Below, piece after piece: positions 19,645 through 29,335 of a stretch of DNA of 64,000 bases. A model generated the notes under the pieces. The model made no database searches and was not told where the DNA came from. It was given only the letters and a program-made list of their open reading frames with translations. The first letter of the stretch is position 1; each line of letters begins with the position of its first letter. Source of the DNA: Tupaia tana (taxonomy: Eukaryota > Chordata > Mammalia > Scandentia > Tupaiidae). The stretch spans positions 30,222,877-30,286,876 of the forward strand of contig JAKSZU010000016.1 of assembly GCA_026018925.1 (NCBI GenBank). The letters are read 5' to 3'. A program made the translations under genes and the position numbers.

Positions 19645-19702
19645 CTCAACTCACTTCTTAATTCTTTTACATCCCCTACTAACCAGCTCACCTCTCTCTA
19701 TA

Positions 19703-19780
19703 TATTGGGTAGGAAAAGTCAGGACATATTTTTCTGTTTTTCTATGCAAAAATTCATCATGACTTTTAGATGACCCAATA
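19703..19780. mobile_element. Mariner-type MITE, copy 1
   Basis: This 78-bp element begins TATTGGGTAGGAAAAGTCAGG and ends CATCATGACTTTTAGATGACCCAATA. It has terminal inverted repeats of about 24 bases between TA dinucleotides, as for Tc1/mariner insertions. It has the same layout as copies at 60460 and 62417. There is no coding capacity. Confidence 0.8.
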
Positions 19781-19914
19781 GTTGATAGACAATAGTATTT
19801 GTTCCTAATTGGATTTATTTTATTCCTATTTATATGTATGTGTGTATATGCATATGTGTAAAAGGAAAAATGCCTGTCACCCCAAATAATCTCTAAAAAT
19901 GTGAAATAACTTTT

Positions 19915-20047
19915 TAATAATTAAATTATTTTATTTAACTTTATTTATTTATTTAAATTTGGCCAGAGAAGGACAAATTGAGTGAGAGATAAAGGGAAAG
20001 TGAGAAGGCAATTTGCCAGGTCCTGGATTCAAGCCACAGTCAGTCAA
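19915..20047 (-). mobile_element. Short-type SINE, 5'-truncated
   Basis: It shows the AT-rich tail (TTATTTTATTTAACTTTATTTATT), TTTGGCCAGAGAAGGACAAATTG, GGTCCTGGATTCAAGCCACAG, then stops at CAGTCAACC. The tRNA-like head is missing. Confidence 0.75.
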
Positions 20048-20104
20048 CCTTGATTTCTTTCCTTTTCCCACCTGTTCAGTCCAAGTCAACCCGAAAAGTA
20101 GGTC

Positions 20105-20446
20105 ACCTCAGATGTATCCCTATTTTTCTTTTTTGAGTAAAACTGTTAATCTTAATAGATTTTCTTTTTGTGTGTGCATGTGTGTTAAATGTTTTACTTC
20201 TTACTTTTTTTCCTTTGATGCCCTCCCTTTCACCCTTTGCCATTTTTCACCCTCCTCCCACACTGTCTCTGCTGTCCACAATTACTTTCCATGCCTTTAT
20301 ATTGTCCAAAATTTCAGTTTCTGCCATAGAGAGCAGACATTCAGTATATATTAAATAAGGACATACAATGCCTCTCTTTCACAGTCTGGCTTAATTCACT
20401 TAGTAAATACTCCGTATTTGTCTACTATCTATCAAATGCTAGGGTC

Positions 20447-20494
<48 letters not shown>

Positions 20495-20715
20495 ATTGAG
20501 TAGTATTCCATAGTGTATATGTGCCACATCTTTTCAATCCATTCATCTGTTCACGGACATTTGAGTTGGTTCCATTTATTAGCAATTGTGGATAATGCCA
20601 CAATGAGCATGGATGTACAAGTGTTTTATTGACTAAGTGCATTCCTATCAGTTGGGTAGATACCCAGGTGTGAAACTGCTGGATCACACTGCCATCTGTA
20701 CTGCAGCTAGAGACC
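20105..20715 (-). mobile_element. 5'-truncated L1, 3' UTR plus end of ORF2
   Basis: The left part is the L1 3' UTR (CACCCTCCTCCCACACTGTCTCTGC ... TTCAGTTTCTGCCATAG). From about 20490 the minus strand encodes the ORF2 C-terminus region (antisense of GTAGTATTCCATAGTGTATATGTGCCAC, giving the 'xWNTT/MEYY' region). A 43-base T run interrupts it. It is a short dead copy of the same L1 lineage as 40 kb and 51 kb. Confidence 0.85.
20449..20491 (+). repeat. Poly-T run of 43 bases inside the L1 fragment
   Basis: A pure T run replaces the segment that in the 40-kb L1 copy reads CTCATCATTCTTTATGGTCAAG. It is not at the element end, so it is not the poly-A tail. Confidence 0.95.
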
Positions 20716-20819
20716 AATCAGATTCTATATTCTCTGTTATAGCTCTCTAACTTCCTTCATTCTGGCCTTCCTTCAATCTTTTCTACATAATACAATAAAT
20801 ATTAGTGTTTCTTGTAAAT

Positions 20820-21150
20820 TATATCAAAGTCATTCTCCTTTCAAAACTTCTTATTCTCCCTTAAATAAAAGTATGAACCATTTCCCAAAGTCTCTTCATA
20901 ATCTGGCCTCTCCCTGCTTCTCACACTCATTCTGGGGCCCTTTCACTGTCATTCTATTTGACACCCTGTTTTTGGCTTGGGATATTCTATGTTCTCTTCT
21001 CTATAACTGGGCTGAGTTTCCTCTCATCTCCTTACTCACTCTCCATCTTTAATTTCATATCTTCAGAGAAGTTTTTCTAGGCCTTACCAGGAAATCCAGC
21101 ACCCCACTCCCCTTGTCAAAGCTAGTTTGTGCCTCATCTTTACACAGGAG
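20820..21150 (+). repeat. L2 (LINE2) 3' part
   Basis: The order 'AAAGTCATTCTCC ... TCTTCATAATCTGGCCTCTCCCTGC ... CTATAACTGGGCTGAGTTTCC ... TTCAGAGAAGTTTTTCTAGGCCTTACC' follows the well-known L2 3' region ('CATGATCTGGCCCCTGCCTACC...TCAGAGAGGCCTTCCCTGACC'). It is ancient and diverged. Confidence 0.75.
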
Positions 21151-21536
21151 GCCATTTTTATCTGTTTTGCAATGTGCCATTCTGGCCATTTAAACTAAAA
21201 TTAAAAAGAGAGAAAATGAGTTAACATCTAAGGTACACAGTTATTTGTAACTGGAGTTTAGATTCCAGGTCTACGAGAATTTGTACTCCTACATTTTATG
21301 CTATATGATAATAATTCTAAAATCATTTGTTGAAAGAATACAGAAAAAAATGAATGTTAGCAGAAAGCATTATAAACTAGAAATTTCATCCATTTTCTCA
21401 CATCTGGGATCCATGTCTTGGAACCTGACCATTTACAAGGAGAGGAGGCTACAAAAGTAAAAGAAATGTTCTTAGAAGCTGGCAGGATGCATTTTCAGAA
21501 TCAAACTGCTTTTTAAAGCTAATTTAAAAAACTTGG

Positions 21537-21800
21537 GGGACCAGTAGTTAGCGTAATGGCTATGTCGCTGGACTCCCATGTAGTCAACCACAATTTGAGT
21601 CCCACTCCTGGTGGCTTAAACTCACTCCGGGCGCGTGTGTGTCCGTGCCCAAGATCCCGAGAGGACAACGGAGGAGAATGGAATTGCGGTGTGCCCATCC
21701 ACCTGGGGGATGATTTCTCGCTTTCTGTCTCTCTGTCTCTGTCTTTCTGGCGAGCACACATGCCCTATAGCAAAAAACTCTCCTAAAAAAAAAAAAAAGA
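21537..21800 (+). mobile_element. Long tRNA-derived SINE
   Basis: The full-length copy runs from GGGGGACCAGTAGTTAGCGTAATGG to CCCTATAGCAAAAAACTCTCC plus poly-A. The A box is intact and the B box is decayed (AATTTGAGTCCC). No clear target-site duplication was found. Confidence 0.93.
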
Positions 21801-22189
21801 TTTTTTTTAAAAAAAGACTCGAATAGTTATACTGAGATTTCAATAATTTCATAGTGTGTTTTTTGGCTATGTCTTATACATTATGAGCTTTGGAACTCCA
21901 GAATTACATGCATACTATTATTCTTCATCTACCTCTGAAATCTGTGCACATATTTTTATCTTTTTTTTTTTTGAGATACAATGTTAGGTGTTATAAGTAC
22001 TGCATGAATAGAAAAGTACATTTCTGACAAAGCTGAACAGAAAAGCTGACTGAAAAGTACTCTAAGCCAAAATCTGCAGAATCCTGGACAGTTTGGTAAA
22101 GAAGACCTGCACTGTGTCTGGTAAGTGCTGTGCAAGTGCTTTTTCATTTTTTTAAAAATTTCTCTAGAATCTTCTCTGAAGTGGTGCTT

Positions 22190-22330
22190 TAGGAATCATA
22201 AATAACTTCCACTGTCCCTGCAAAGGGCAGGATTAAGGCCCCATTATTAGGAGGAAATGAAGGTTTAGACCGTTGCAGCAAATTACATGAGGCTTTGGCC
22301 AAGTGGCAGTTAAAATTACCTTGTCTGGTT
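22190..22330 (+). repeat. Possible MIR relic
   Basis: A weak match to the MIR core: AAGGCCCCATTATTAGGAGGAAATGAAGGTTTAGA resembles 'CCCCATTTTACAGATGAGGAAACTGAGGCTCAGA'. Confidence 0.35.
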
Positions 22331-22770
22331 TGTAGTGTCTGTTGGGCATCAAAATAATGGGTAAGGGCTAAAAGTACTCAGCAGTATGACAAAGTTTCTT
22401 TTTAGGAAACTCATTCAACTCTCAAATCACACTGTATTCCTAAAGAGTCTTTTTCTAGCTGCAATTAAATTTCTAACTCAAAAATAGACATAATACTCCA
22501 GTAATTCACTTCTTATATAGTTATGATGTTAGATAGGTGGCATATCTTGGCATTCTAGATATTTTGTGGTGTCACTGAAACATATTCACTTCTACTTTTT
22601 GAGTTCCACCAATTAACACAAATTTTATTGCACAAAACTTTCATGATTTTTCTCCTTTATTTTTGTCACCTTTCACTTTCCACTTGATAAATAATCAGAG
22701 TAACTGGGAGCATGTCCGGGCAAATTAGCTAATGTTGCAATTAATTTTCAATCATAAAGTCAATAATTTT

Positions 22771-23034
22771 TTTCTTTTTCTTTTTTTGGAGAGGTTTTTG
22801 CTATAGGGCGTGTGCACTCACCAGAAAGACAGAGAGACAGAGACAGAAAGCAAGAAATCACCCCCCAGGGGGGATGGCCACACTGCAATTCCTTCTCCTC
22901 CATTCTCCTCTTGGGATCTTGGACACGCACGCACACATGCCTGGTGTGAGTTTAAGCTGCCGGGTCTGGGACTCAAACCGTGGTTGACTACATGGGAGTC
23001 GAGTAACTTAGCCATTATGCTAACTGCTGGTCCC
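22771..23034 (-). mobile_element. Long tRNA-derived SINE with TSD
   Basis: This full-length minus-strand copy has tail GGAGAGGTTTTTGCTATAGGGCGTG and head CTAACTGCTGGTCCC. A perfect 13-bp duplication AGTCAATAATTTT flanks it at 22758-22770 and 23035-23047. Confidence 0.97.
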
Positions 23035-23102
23035 AGTCAATAATTTTCTTCATTCTGGTTGAATTAACTCATGATGAAAATGAATTTTCTCATGAGTCTT
23101 CA

Positions 23103-23615
23103 TTTTTTTTTTTTTCTTTACTCACAAGAGTATGTGTATGTGCCTGTGAGAGAGAAAGATAAAGGTATCCTCGGGACCAGCAGTTAGCGTAATGGCTATG
23201 TTGCTGGACTCCCACATAGTCAACCGCGGTTCGAGCCCCGGGCCCGGTGGCTTAAACTCACACTGGGCGCGTGTGCATGCATGCCCATGATCCCGAGAGG
23301 AGAATGGAGAAGGGACTGTGGTGTGGCCATCCCCCCTGGGGGGTGATTTCTCACTTTCTGTCTCTCTGTCTGTCTGGTGAGCGCACGTGCCCTATAGCAA
23401 AAACCTCTCCAAAAAAAAAGATAAAGGTATCCTCCATAGGGTCTGGACATGTCATGATCTCCTTCTTCCAGTCCTCCAACTAATCAGATTTTGTTCACTC
23501 CCGCACTTGCCTGGTGTGTTTCAGGCTGACAGGCACAGGATTTGAACCAAAATTGCCATGTGTGATCCCACTTCTTTTGAATAGCACATTACAACTAAGC
23601 CATGGAGCCAGCCCA
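23103..23615 (-). mobile_element. Old SINE interrupted by a younger SINE
   Basis: The tail side (T run, TTACTCACAAGAGTATG, GAGAGAGAAAG) lies left of a younger plus-strand SINE (23173-23418). The body and head (CTTGCCTGGTGTGTTTCAGGC ... AACTAAGCCATGGAGCCAGCCC) lie to its right. Joined across the younger copy and one duplication, they form one old minus-strand element. Confidence 0.65.
23173..23418 (+). mobile_element. Young long tRNA-derived SINE with TSD, nested
   Basis: It has A box TAGCGTAATGG and B-box GGTTCGAGCCC, with a body nearly matching the family and tail CCCTATAGCAAAAACCTCTCC. A perfect 16-bp duplication AGATAAAGGTATCCTC lies at 23157-23172 and 23419-23434. It is inserted in an older SINE. 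Confidence 0.97.
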
Positions 23616-23711
23616 AAAGACTTTTTATAAAGTAGATGTTGCAGGTTGTACCCAGAGAAGGAGGGATGGTGGTGATGGTGGTACTGGTATTGAGGTGGTC
23701 ATGAAAAGTTA

Positions 23712-23972
23712 CTGTGGGGCCAAAAGGTGGCATAGTAGTTAAGGTGCTAAACTCCCACATGGCTGACCACAGTTCCAGTCCTGGACCTAGTACTTGAAAT
23801 TCATGCATGTACATGTGTGTCCAAAATCCTAAGAGAATGGAGGAGAAGGGATTGTGGTGTGGACACTCACTCTGTGGAGTGATTTCTCATTTTCTCACTC
23901 TCTTTCTCTCTGTTTATCTGATGAGCGCATGTGCCATATGGCAAGAAAAAAATCTCTTTAAAAAAAAAAATT
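23712..23972 (+). mobile_element. tRNA-derived SINE, old copy
   Basis: It runs from GGGGCCAAAAGGTGGCATAGTAG to GTGCCATATGGCAAGAAAAAAATCTC plus an A tail. The middle CTAAGAGAATGGAGGAGAAGGG is retained. Confidence 0.85.
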
Positions 23973-23974
23973 AT

Positions 23975-24122
23975 CCAGGTGGCATGGTGGTTAAAAGTGC
24001 TGGAGTCCCACATGGTTGAGCCTGATTCAAGTTCTGGACCTTGTGGCTTGCTTTCTCACTTTCTCTCTCTCTCTTATTCTGGTCAAATTGAAAATAATAA
24101 TAATGACAAATAAAATAAAGGA
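23975..24122 (+). mobile_element. Short-type tRNA-derived SINE
   Basis: It reads CCAGGTGGCATGGTGGTTAAAAG, GATTCAAGTTCTGGACC, GGCTTGCTTTCTCACTTTCTC and ends with TGGTCAAATTGAAAATAATAA. It has no GC-rich middle. It lies immediately downstream of the previous SINE tail. Confidence 0.85.
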
Positions 24123-24501
24123 AATAATTATTTTTAAAAAGTTATCATTATACTTATTTGTGCTCTAACAAATGTATGTTATTTGCCTATTGGATCTTTT
24201 CACTACTCTATTTACTTCTAATTTTCCCTTTCTGAAGCAAGTGCATCTTGCAAGATTGACTCCTTGTTCGACCAAATTTCTGCATATTCTGCTGTTGACA
24301 TTAGGATACTTATGAATTGAGTAACTAAATTGCCGATTAAGAAGCAGCCACCCAGAGCCAGCAGGTGGCTTGCTGGTTGAGGCACTGGACTCCACATGGT
24401 TGAACATGGTTCTAAGTCCCAGACATGGTGGCTTGAAATTCATGCTGGATACATGTGCTTGTATGCCCAAATTCCTGAGAGAAGAATAGAGAAGAGATTG
24501 G

Positions 24502-24768
24502 GAAACAGCAGTTAGCGTAATGGCTATGTCGCTGGACTCCCACGTAGTCGACCACGGTTTGCGTCCCGGACCTGGTGGCTTAAAACTCACGCCTGGCGCG
24601 TGTGCGTGCGTGCCCAAGATCCCAAGAGGAGAATGGAGTAGAAGGGATTGCGGTGTGACCATCCCCCCTGGGGGATGATTTCTCGCTTTCTGTCTCTATG
24701 CCTCTCTCTGTCTGTCTGGCAAGCGCACGTGTCCTATAGCGAAAAACCTCTCCAAAAAAAAAAAGAAA
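24502..24768 (+). mobile_element. Young long tRNA-derived SINE, nested
   Basis: The full-length copy runs from ACAGCAGTTAGCGTAATGG to GTCCTATAGCGAAAAACCTCTCC. It is CpG-rich with an intact A box. A short AGATTG duplication (old-SINE sequence AGAGATTG before it and AAAGATTG after it) marks the insertion site. Confidence 0.9.
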
Positions 24769-24804
24769 AAAAAGATTGAAGTGTGGCCATCCCCCCCCCA
24801 CCCC

Positions 24805-24811
<7 letters not shown>

Positions 24812-24836
<25 letters not shown>
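24812..24836 (+). repeat. (GT)n microsatellite in SINE
   Basis: About 12 GT units following a C-rich stretch (24788-24805). They replace the CCCCCTGGGGGGTGATT section of the old SINE. Confidence 0.9.
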
Positions 24837-24915
24837 ATTTCTTGCTTTTTGTCTCTCCATGTCTCTCTGATGAATGCACATACCCTATAGCAAAAGTCTC
24901 TCAAAAGAATAAAAT

Positions 24916-27785
24916 AGGCATCTAATTAATCATTGATATGAAATCTTTCCCAACAATGACCATTGATTCTCAGGTAGAAGATATTCCTCTTTTCTTTACT
25001 TCTCTACCATAGTCATAGTCCTGTCTTTTTTCTACTGCTCTTATTAATTTATACATCTATAATTTACTATTGTCTTTGGCCAAAGGGAAAATAATAGACT
25101 GTTGAAATAATTCTTGAAAGTCTTTTGTTAAAACTCATCAGTGTTTCTTAATTTTAAGAAGATGTAGCATACAGGAAAGAAGGAACTGACCATAAAATTA
25201 GTCTTTAAACAGTTATCAAAAGCTATCAGTGTAGTAGGTATTTACTGATATAATGCTATTATTCATCATCAGGAACTAGAACCAAAGGTCTGCACTTAAT
25301 ACTATTATTTATTTTTCTAGAGTGTCTAGGTATTGAATTTAAAAAGGTTAGAAGGAAAGATGGCAAACTTGCCATTATACTCAAAAGATAGTGAGAACAT
25401 GAAGAGCAATCTTCTCCAAAAAAAAGAAAATGTAAAAGTTTCATAAGATGATTAAATTGTTATAAGACAAAATTAACAATGTATTGATACTAATGAAATA
25501 ATCTGTAAAAACTACAATGTAAAAACAATACATCTGCAATAGGAAATCTAAATTGAAATAAAAAAGTTACAGAATCCAATGGATCTATTTCTTTAAGGCA
25601 ACTTTTCAAAATTTGATACCTACTTTGGGAATTTGTAGATTATACTACAAATACAAGAATCTTCACATTTGTATTATTCATATCCTACCCATGAAATATT
25701 TTGACATTTTATTTAATTTTGATAGCTCTTAATGATTTTAGACAAAGCTGATGTGTTACAGTAGATAGGTGTAAGCCACTGAAAACAGAGTTCTACGAAA
25801 CTACTCATTTTATACATATGTTCATGCATATATTCAAACCCAGTTCATCCTTGCAAATCCTTATATCTCTTTAGTAAATATGTGATTTTATGCACTTTTC
25901 TTTGAATTTCTTTCTGATAAATGAACTTCTGATGGCACAATTCTTTGAAATATAAAGACATATGAGAACAAATTTCAAAAGGAGCCATATGTGACATGCC
26001 AGAGCCATGAGCCTGATTAGAATGGGAGCTGGAATCTTTTATGGTGCTGAATATAATTTAAGACACCATGTTGTTACTTAGGAGGAAGCCTTATTTATAA
26101 CAGCAGTGCCATGCTGCATAACAGATGCCAGTGGAAAGTGAAACTATGATGAAATTAATTTGACCTTTCTCAAGCCCAAAGAACGTAAATCAGATATATT
26201 TAATAAAGATCAAGTTTGCAAGAAATAGCTCTGACATAGAACGTGCAAATTCTTCAATGAAAGAAATGAAGACAGCATTTTGTACAGCTTTGAATATAGT
26301 TTAAATTAAGCAAAAATGGTGAAAAATGTAGTTTTGAGATGTGCAACTTTTCCTCATTAAATATGTCTTCTAAGTAATTCAGTCATTCCACCACATTTTT
26401 CAGGCCATTAGGCACAGTACAGGTACCAATCTGTTGTGTAACAACAAAAACTTAATTTCTGATGCCAAATGAGGATAACAATAAGTAATATTTTAGTATT
26501 TATCAAATCTCCTTTAAAGTTTATGATCTAACTTTTAATAAGGTCCTGGGAGTTTTGAAATCTTTACATATAAAAAATGATGGAACAATACTTCCTCAAA
26601 ATAAAGACAAGATGATTAAAGTTTTTCTGGCTAGGAGAGAGGGCAAAAGTTTATTCAGAAGACAGATATTTAAGATTAAAGTCAGGTTTGGCAGGAAGCC
26701 TGCTTTATTTTAATAAAAGAATGGACAGGGGCCAAACTCATTACTATTAGAATACCTAGCAGCCTCCAAGCACACAAGCAAAAATAGGGAGATGCATTTT
26801 ATCTCACCAAGACTGTAGTAGAAAGGAACCAAGCTCATTCATTAATTCTGTCACTCATCCATTCAGTCAGATATCAATCCCTACTATGTGACAGAATCTG
26901 GGAAAGGAAAATGGGTCAGAAGCAGTTATCACTTTAAATACCCTCTTGTCAGACTGATGGCAAAGATTTGCTTGCATACACATTTCTTTCAAATGGCTAA
27001 ATGCTGTAATCATAGAATGTATAAAATCCCAAGGAGGAGCACAATTCTGCTTCCGGAGTATCAAGAAATCCTCTTTAGAAGACCTGAGCTGAATCTCTGA
27101 ATAAGCACAGGCATCTGAAAAGCCAGGCAGGGGAGAATGCAGGTTTTAGGCAAAGGAACAAGAATAACCAAATAGCCCAGGATACAGAGGGAGTATGAAG
27201 GGCCATGGATGCCTTATTGTAGAAATGTCATTCTGACTGGAATTTGATTCTGAGGATGATGAGAGCTGAGCAAGAGTAAGTCAGAGAGACCTTGCAGAAG
27301 GGCTAAAAGCACTGAGGGTCTGGGTTAGGATGGTGGCAATGGGAACCAAGAGTGGAGAAGATGGATTTAAGTGAAATCTAGTAGGTATGATTAATATGAT
27401 TCATGTCTTATTAGATGTCTAAGAAATCAAAACAGAGTTAAATGCTGTTTACAGTAAAATACTTGGATTTGGGCTACCTGAAAGAAAGACAGCAAAATTT
27501 CTAGGTGGCTTCACATATATAGAACTGACTGGGAGATATTTGGTCCAGAGATAGAGTCTCAGAATTAACTGGCATAATAGTTGACAAAGCTATAGAGTAG
27601 ATTAAACCCAGAAAATGGATACAGTGTAGGATAAAAAGAGCACAAGTATGAAATAATGAGAAACAAAAGAATTTGAAGGGGCTGGTAAGTTTGGGTAGAA
27701 GGAAAGGTTAGTGTGGAGGTGAAAAAAGAAATTTGTGGAGGAGAACAAACGTACGGGACATCACCCTTGTGTGAGAAATGGGGCC
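24916..27785. other. Repeat-poor AT-rich stretch
   Basis: I see no SINE, LINE or coding gene across almost 3 kb, which is unusual in this window. A faint L2/MIR-like text lies near 26838-26890 (CACTCATCCATTCAGTCAG ... CTACTATGTG). The open frames at 26867-27100 overlap on opposite strands and look random. See the finding on possible conserved noncoding sequence. Confidence 0.5.
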
Positions 27786-27940
27786 AGGTGTTTAAGGTTC
27801 TAAATGTTATTCAAAGTATGAGATTTAATCTTTACAACATTATGCTCACTTTGTAGATGGTGAAAGTGAAATTCAGAGAGATTGAGTAACTACCTGAGCT
27901 CATTAAGTTATTCCTAAATCTCTCTAGTTTCAAAAGGCTA
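27786..27940 (+). repeat. MIR relic
   Basis: The MIR layout is visible: TTTAATCTTTACAACATTATG, ACTTTGTAGATGGTGAAAGTGAAATTCAGAGAGATTGAGTAACTACCTGAG, ending near the MRPL35 retrocopy. Confidence 0.6.
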
Positions 27941-28016
27941 TGGTCATTTGAGAGTAAAATTAAATATTGCAATGTAATTTTGATCAATGGGATGTGTTAA
28001 AATGGGGCCACTAGAA

Positions 28017-28790
28017 AAGCGGCCGCCGTAGCTAGGGTGGCAAGATGGCAGCCTCTGCCTTTGCTGGCGCCATGCGAGCAGCTTCAGGAATCTTACCGCC
28101 CCTGAATATTTTGGCTTCTTCAGCCTATCAAAATTGTTCCAAGAATGCCTGTCTGCTGCACTGTCCACCAGACATTTCAGTCATATTCAGACACCAGTTG
28201 TTTCCTCTGCTCCTAGATTTCTCACAGGTAGAAACCTGATGTGGCCATACTGCAATGATCCTTAATAGAGTGCTTCCCGATGTTCTAAAGCTGCTCCCAG
28301 TCAGAACTGTAACATACATCAGTTCATGAAAAGGCAAGAGGAAGACTGTGAAGACTGTCATTTATAGGTTTCTTTGGCTTCATTCTGGCCTTTGGCTAAG
28401 GAAAAAGGCTGGTTATAACAAAAAATTATGGAGAAAGGAAAACACAAGAAAAAGATGCTTGAAGGAATTTGTGTTCTGCAATAAAACCCAGAGCCAACTC
28501 TTAGATAAAATGACAACATCTTTCTGGAAGAGGCGAAACTGGTATGCTGATGATCCTTACCAGAAATACCATGATCGAACAAACCTGAAAGTATAGATCT
28601 GCAGTTTCACAATTTCCCAGTTATTACGTACCTTTGTGTACATGTCTTTGCAAAAATAAGCATGAAACTTTATGTAAATTGTACCTTCCATCAGATATGT
28701 AAACATACAATACCAACATTAAGTTTATGGAAGTTTTAAAACTTACTGGATTAAACATTCCCGAATTTGGCCAGAGAAATAGAAGTGTTT
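28017..28790 (+). pseudogene. MRPL35: MRPL35 processed pseudogene
   Basis: MRPL35 encodes bL35m, a nuclear-encoded protein of the mitochondrial large ribosomal subunit. The retrocopy has a GC-rich 5' UTR stub (GCGGCCGCCGTAG), then a coding-like region from ATG at 28045 to TAG at 28594-28596, 184 codons against about 188 in the human protein. The N-terminus reads [20 protein letters not shown] (mitochondrial targeting type) and the C-terminus contains [20 protein letters not shown]. The middle is shifted by small indels and carries stops (for example TGA at 28237-28239 and a TGA just before the KGKRKTVK segment at about 28330), so no full-length protein is possible. There are no introns, which indicates retroposition. 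3'-UTR-like text runs to about 28790, where a T-rich tract and a SINE follow. I could not define a poly-A tail or duplication. Confidence 0.92.
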
Positions 28791-28829
28791 TTTTTTTGTT
28801 TGTTTTTTGTTTTTTTTTTTTTTTTTTTA
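28787..28829 (+). repeat. T-rich tract
   Basis: T runs broken by single G residues, between the pseudogene 3' part and an old SINE. Because it is T and not A on the sense strand of the pseudogene, it is not that retrocopy's poly-A tail. Confidence 0.85.
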
Positions 28830-28835
28830 AATGGG

Positions 28836-29335
28836 GGCCACCATGCCAGCCAGTGGTGTAGTGGTTAAGAAGTCTAGATACCACATGCTAACTGTGCAGT
28901 TTGAGTCCCAGATCCAGTGATTTGAAAAACACACCAGGAGTGTTTTTATGTGTCAAAATCTTTTTTTTTTTTTTCTGGAGAGGTTTTTGCTATAGGGCAC
29001 GTGCGCTCGCCAGACAGACAGAGACAGGCAGAGAGACAGAAAGCGAGAAATCACCCCCCGGGGGGATGGTTACACTGCAATCCCTTCTCCTCTGTTCTCC
29101 TCTCAGGATCTTGGGCACGCACACACAAGCTCCTGGCGTGAATTTTAAGCCACTGGGTCTGGGACGCGAACTGCGGTGGACTACATGGGAGTCCAGCGAC
29201 ATAGCCATTACGCTAACAGCTGGTCCCTATGTGTCAAAATCTTGACAGGAGAAGTGTAGGAAAGAGAGTACAGTTTGGTTATTCCCTATGAAGGGAGTGC
29301 TTTCTCACTTTCCCTCTCTCTCTTTTGCAAGAAAA
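28836..29335 (+). mobile_element. Old SINE interrupted by a young SINE
   Basis: The left part (GCCAGCCAGTGGTGTAGTGGTTAAG ... AACACACCAGGAGTG) and right part (CTTGACAGGAGAAGTG ... GAGTGCTTTCTCACTTTCCC) are one old plus-strand SINE. It is split by the minus-strand copy at 28963-29227. Confidence 0.85.
28963..29227 (-). mobile_element. Young long tRNA-derived SINE with TSD, nested
   Basis: The full-length copy has tail TTTTTGCTATAGGGCACGTGCGCTCGCC and head CTAACAGCTGGTCCC. A perfect 16-bp duplication TATGTGTCAAAATCTT lies at 28947-28962 and 29228-29243. Confidence 0.97.

Larger units (their letters stand above)
24354..24915 (+). mobile_element. Old SINE interrupted by a young SINE
   Basis: The left part (GAGCCAGCAGGTGGC to GAAGAATAGAGAAGAGATTG) and the right part (GAAGTGTGGCCATCC, a GT microsatellite, GATTTCTTGC, CCCTATAGCAAAAGTCTCTC) make one old plus-strand SINE. 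The young SINE at about 24502-24768 splits it at the GGGATTG/GTGTGGCC position. Confidence 0.85.

Noticed and set aside
22758..23047. Inverted-repeat pairs between plus- and minus-strand SINEs as cruciforms or designed hairpins
   Set aside because: They are expected by chance where a common SINE inserts in both orientations.
28045..28596. MRPL35 as a functional gene
   Set aside because: The frame is broken by indels and stops and there are no introns, so it is a processed pseudogene.
28001..28842. A target-site duplication AAATGGGGCCAC around the MRPL35 retrocopy
   Set aside because: The right copy coincides with the GGGGCCA start typical of the old SINEs, and a T tract rather than an A tail precedes it.
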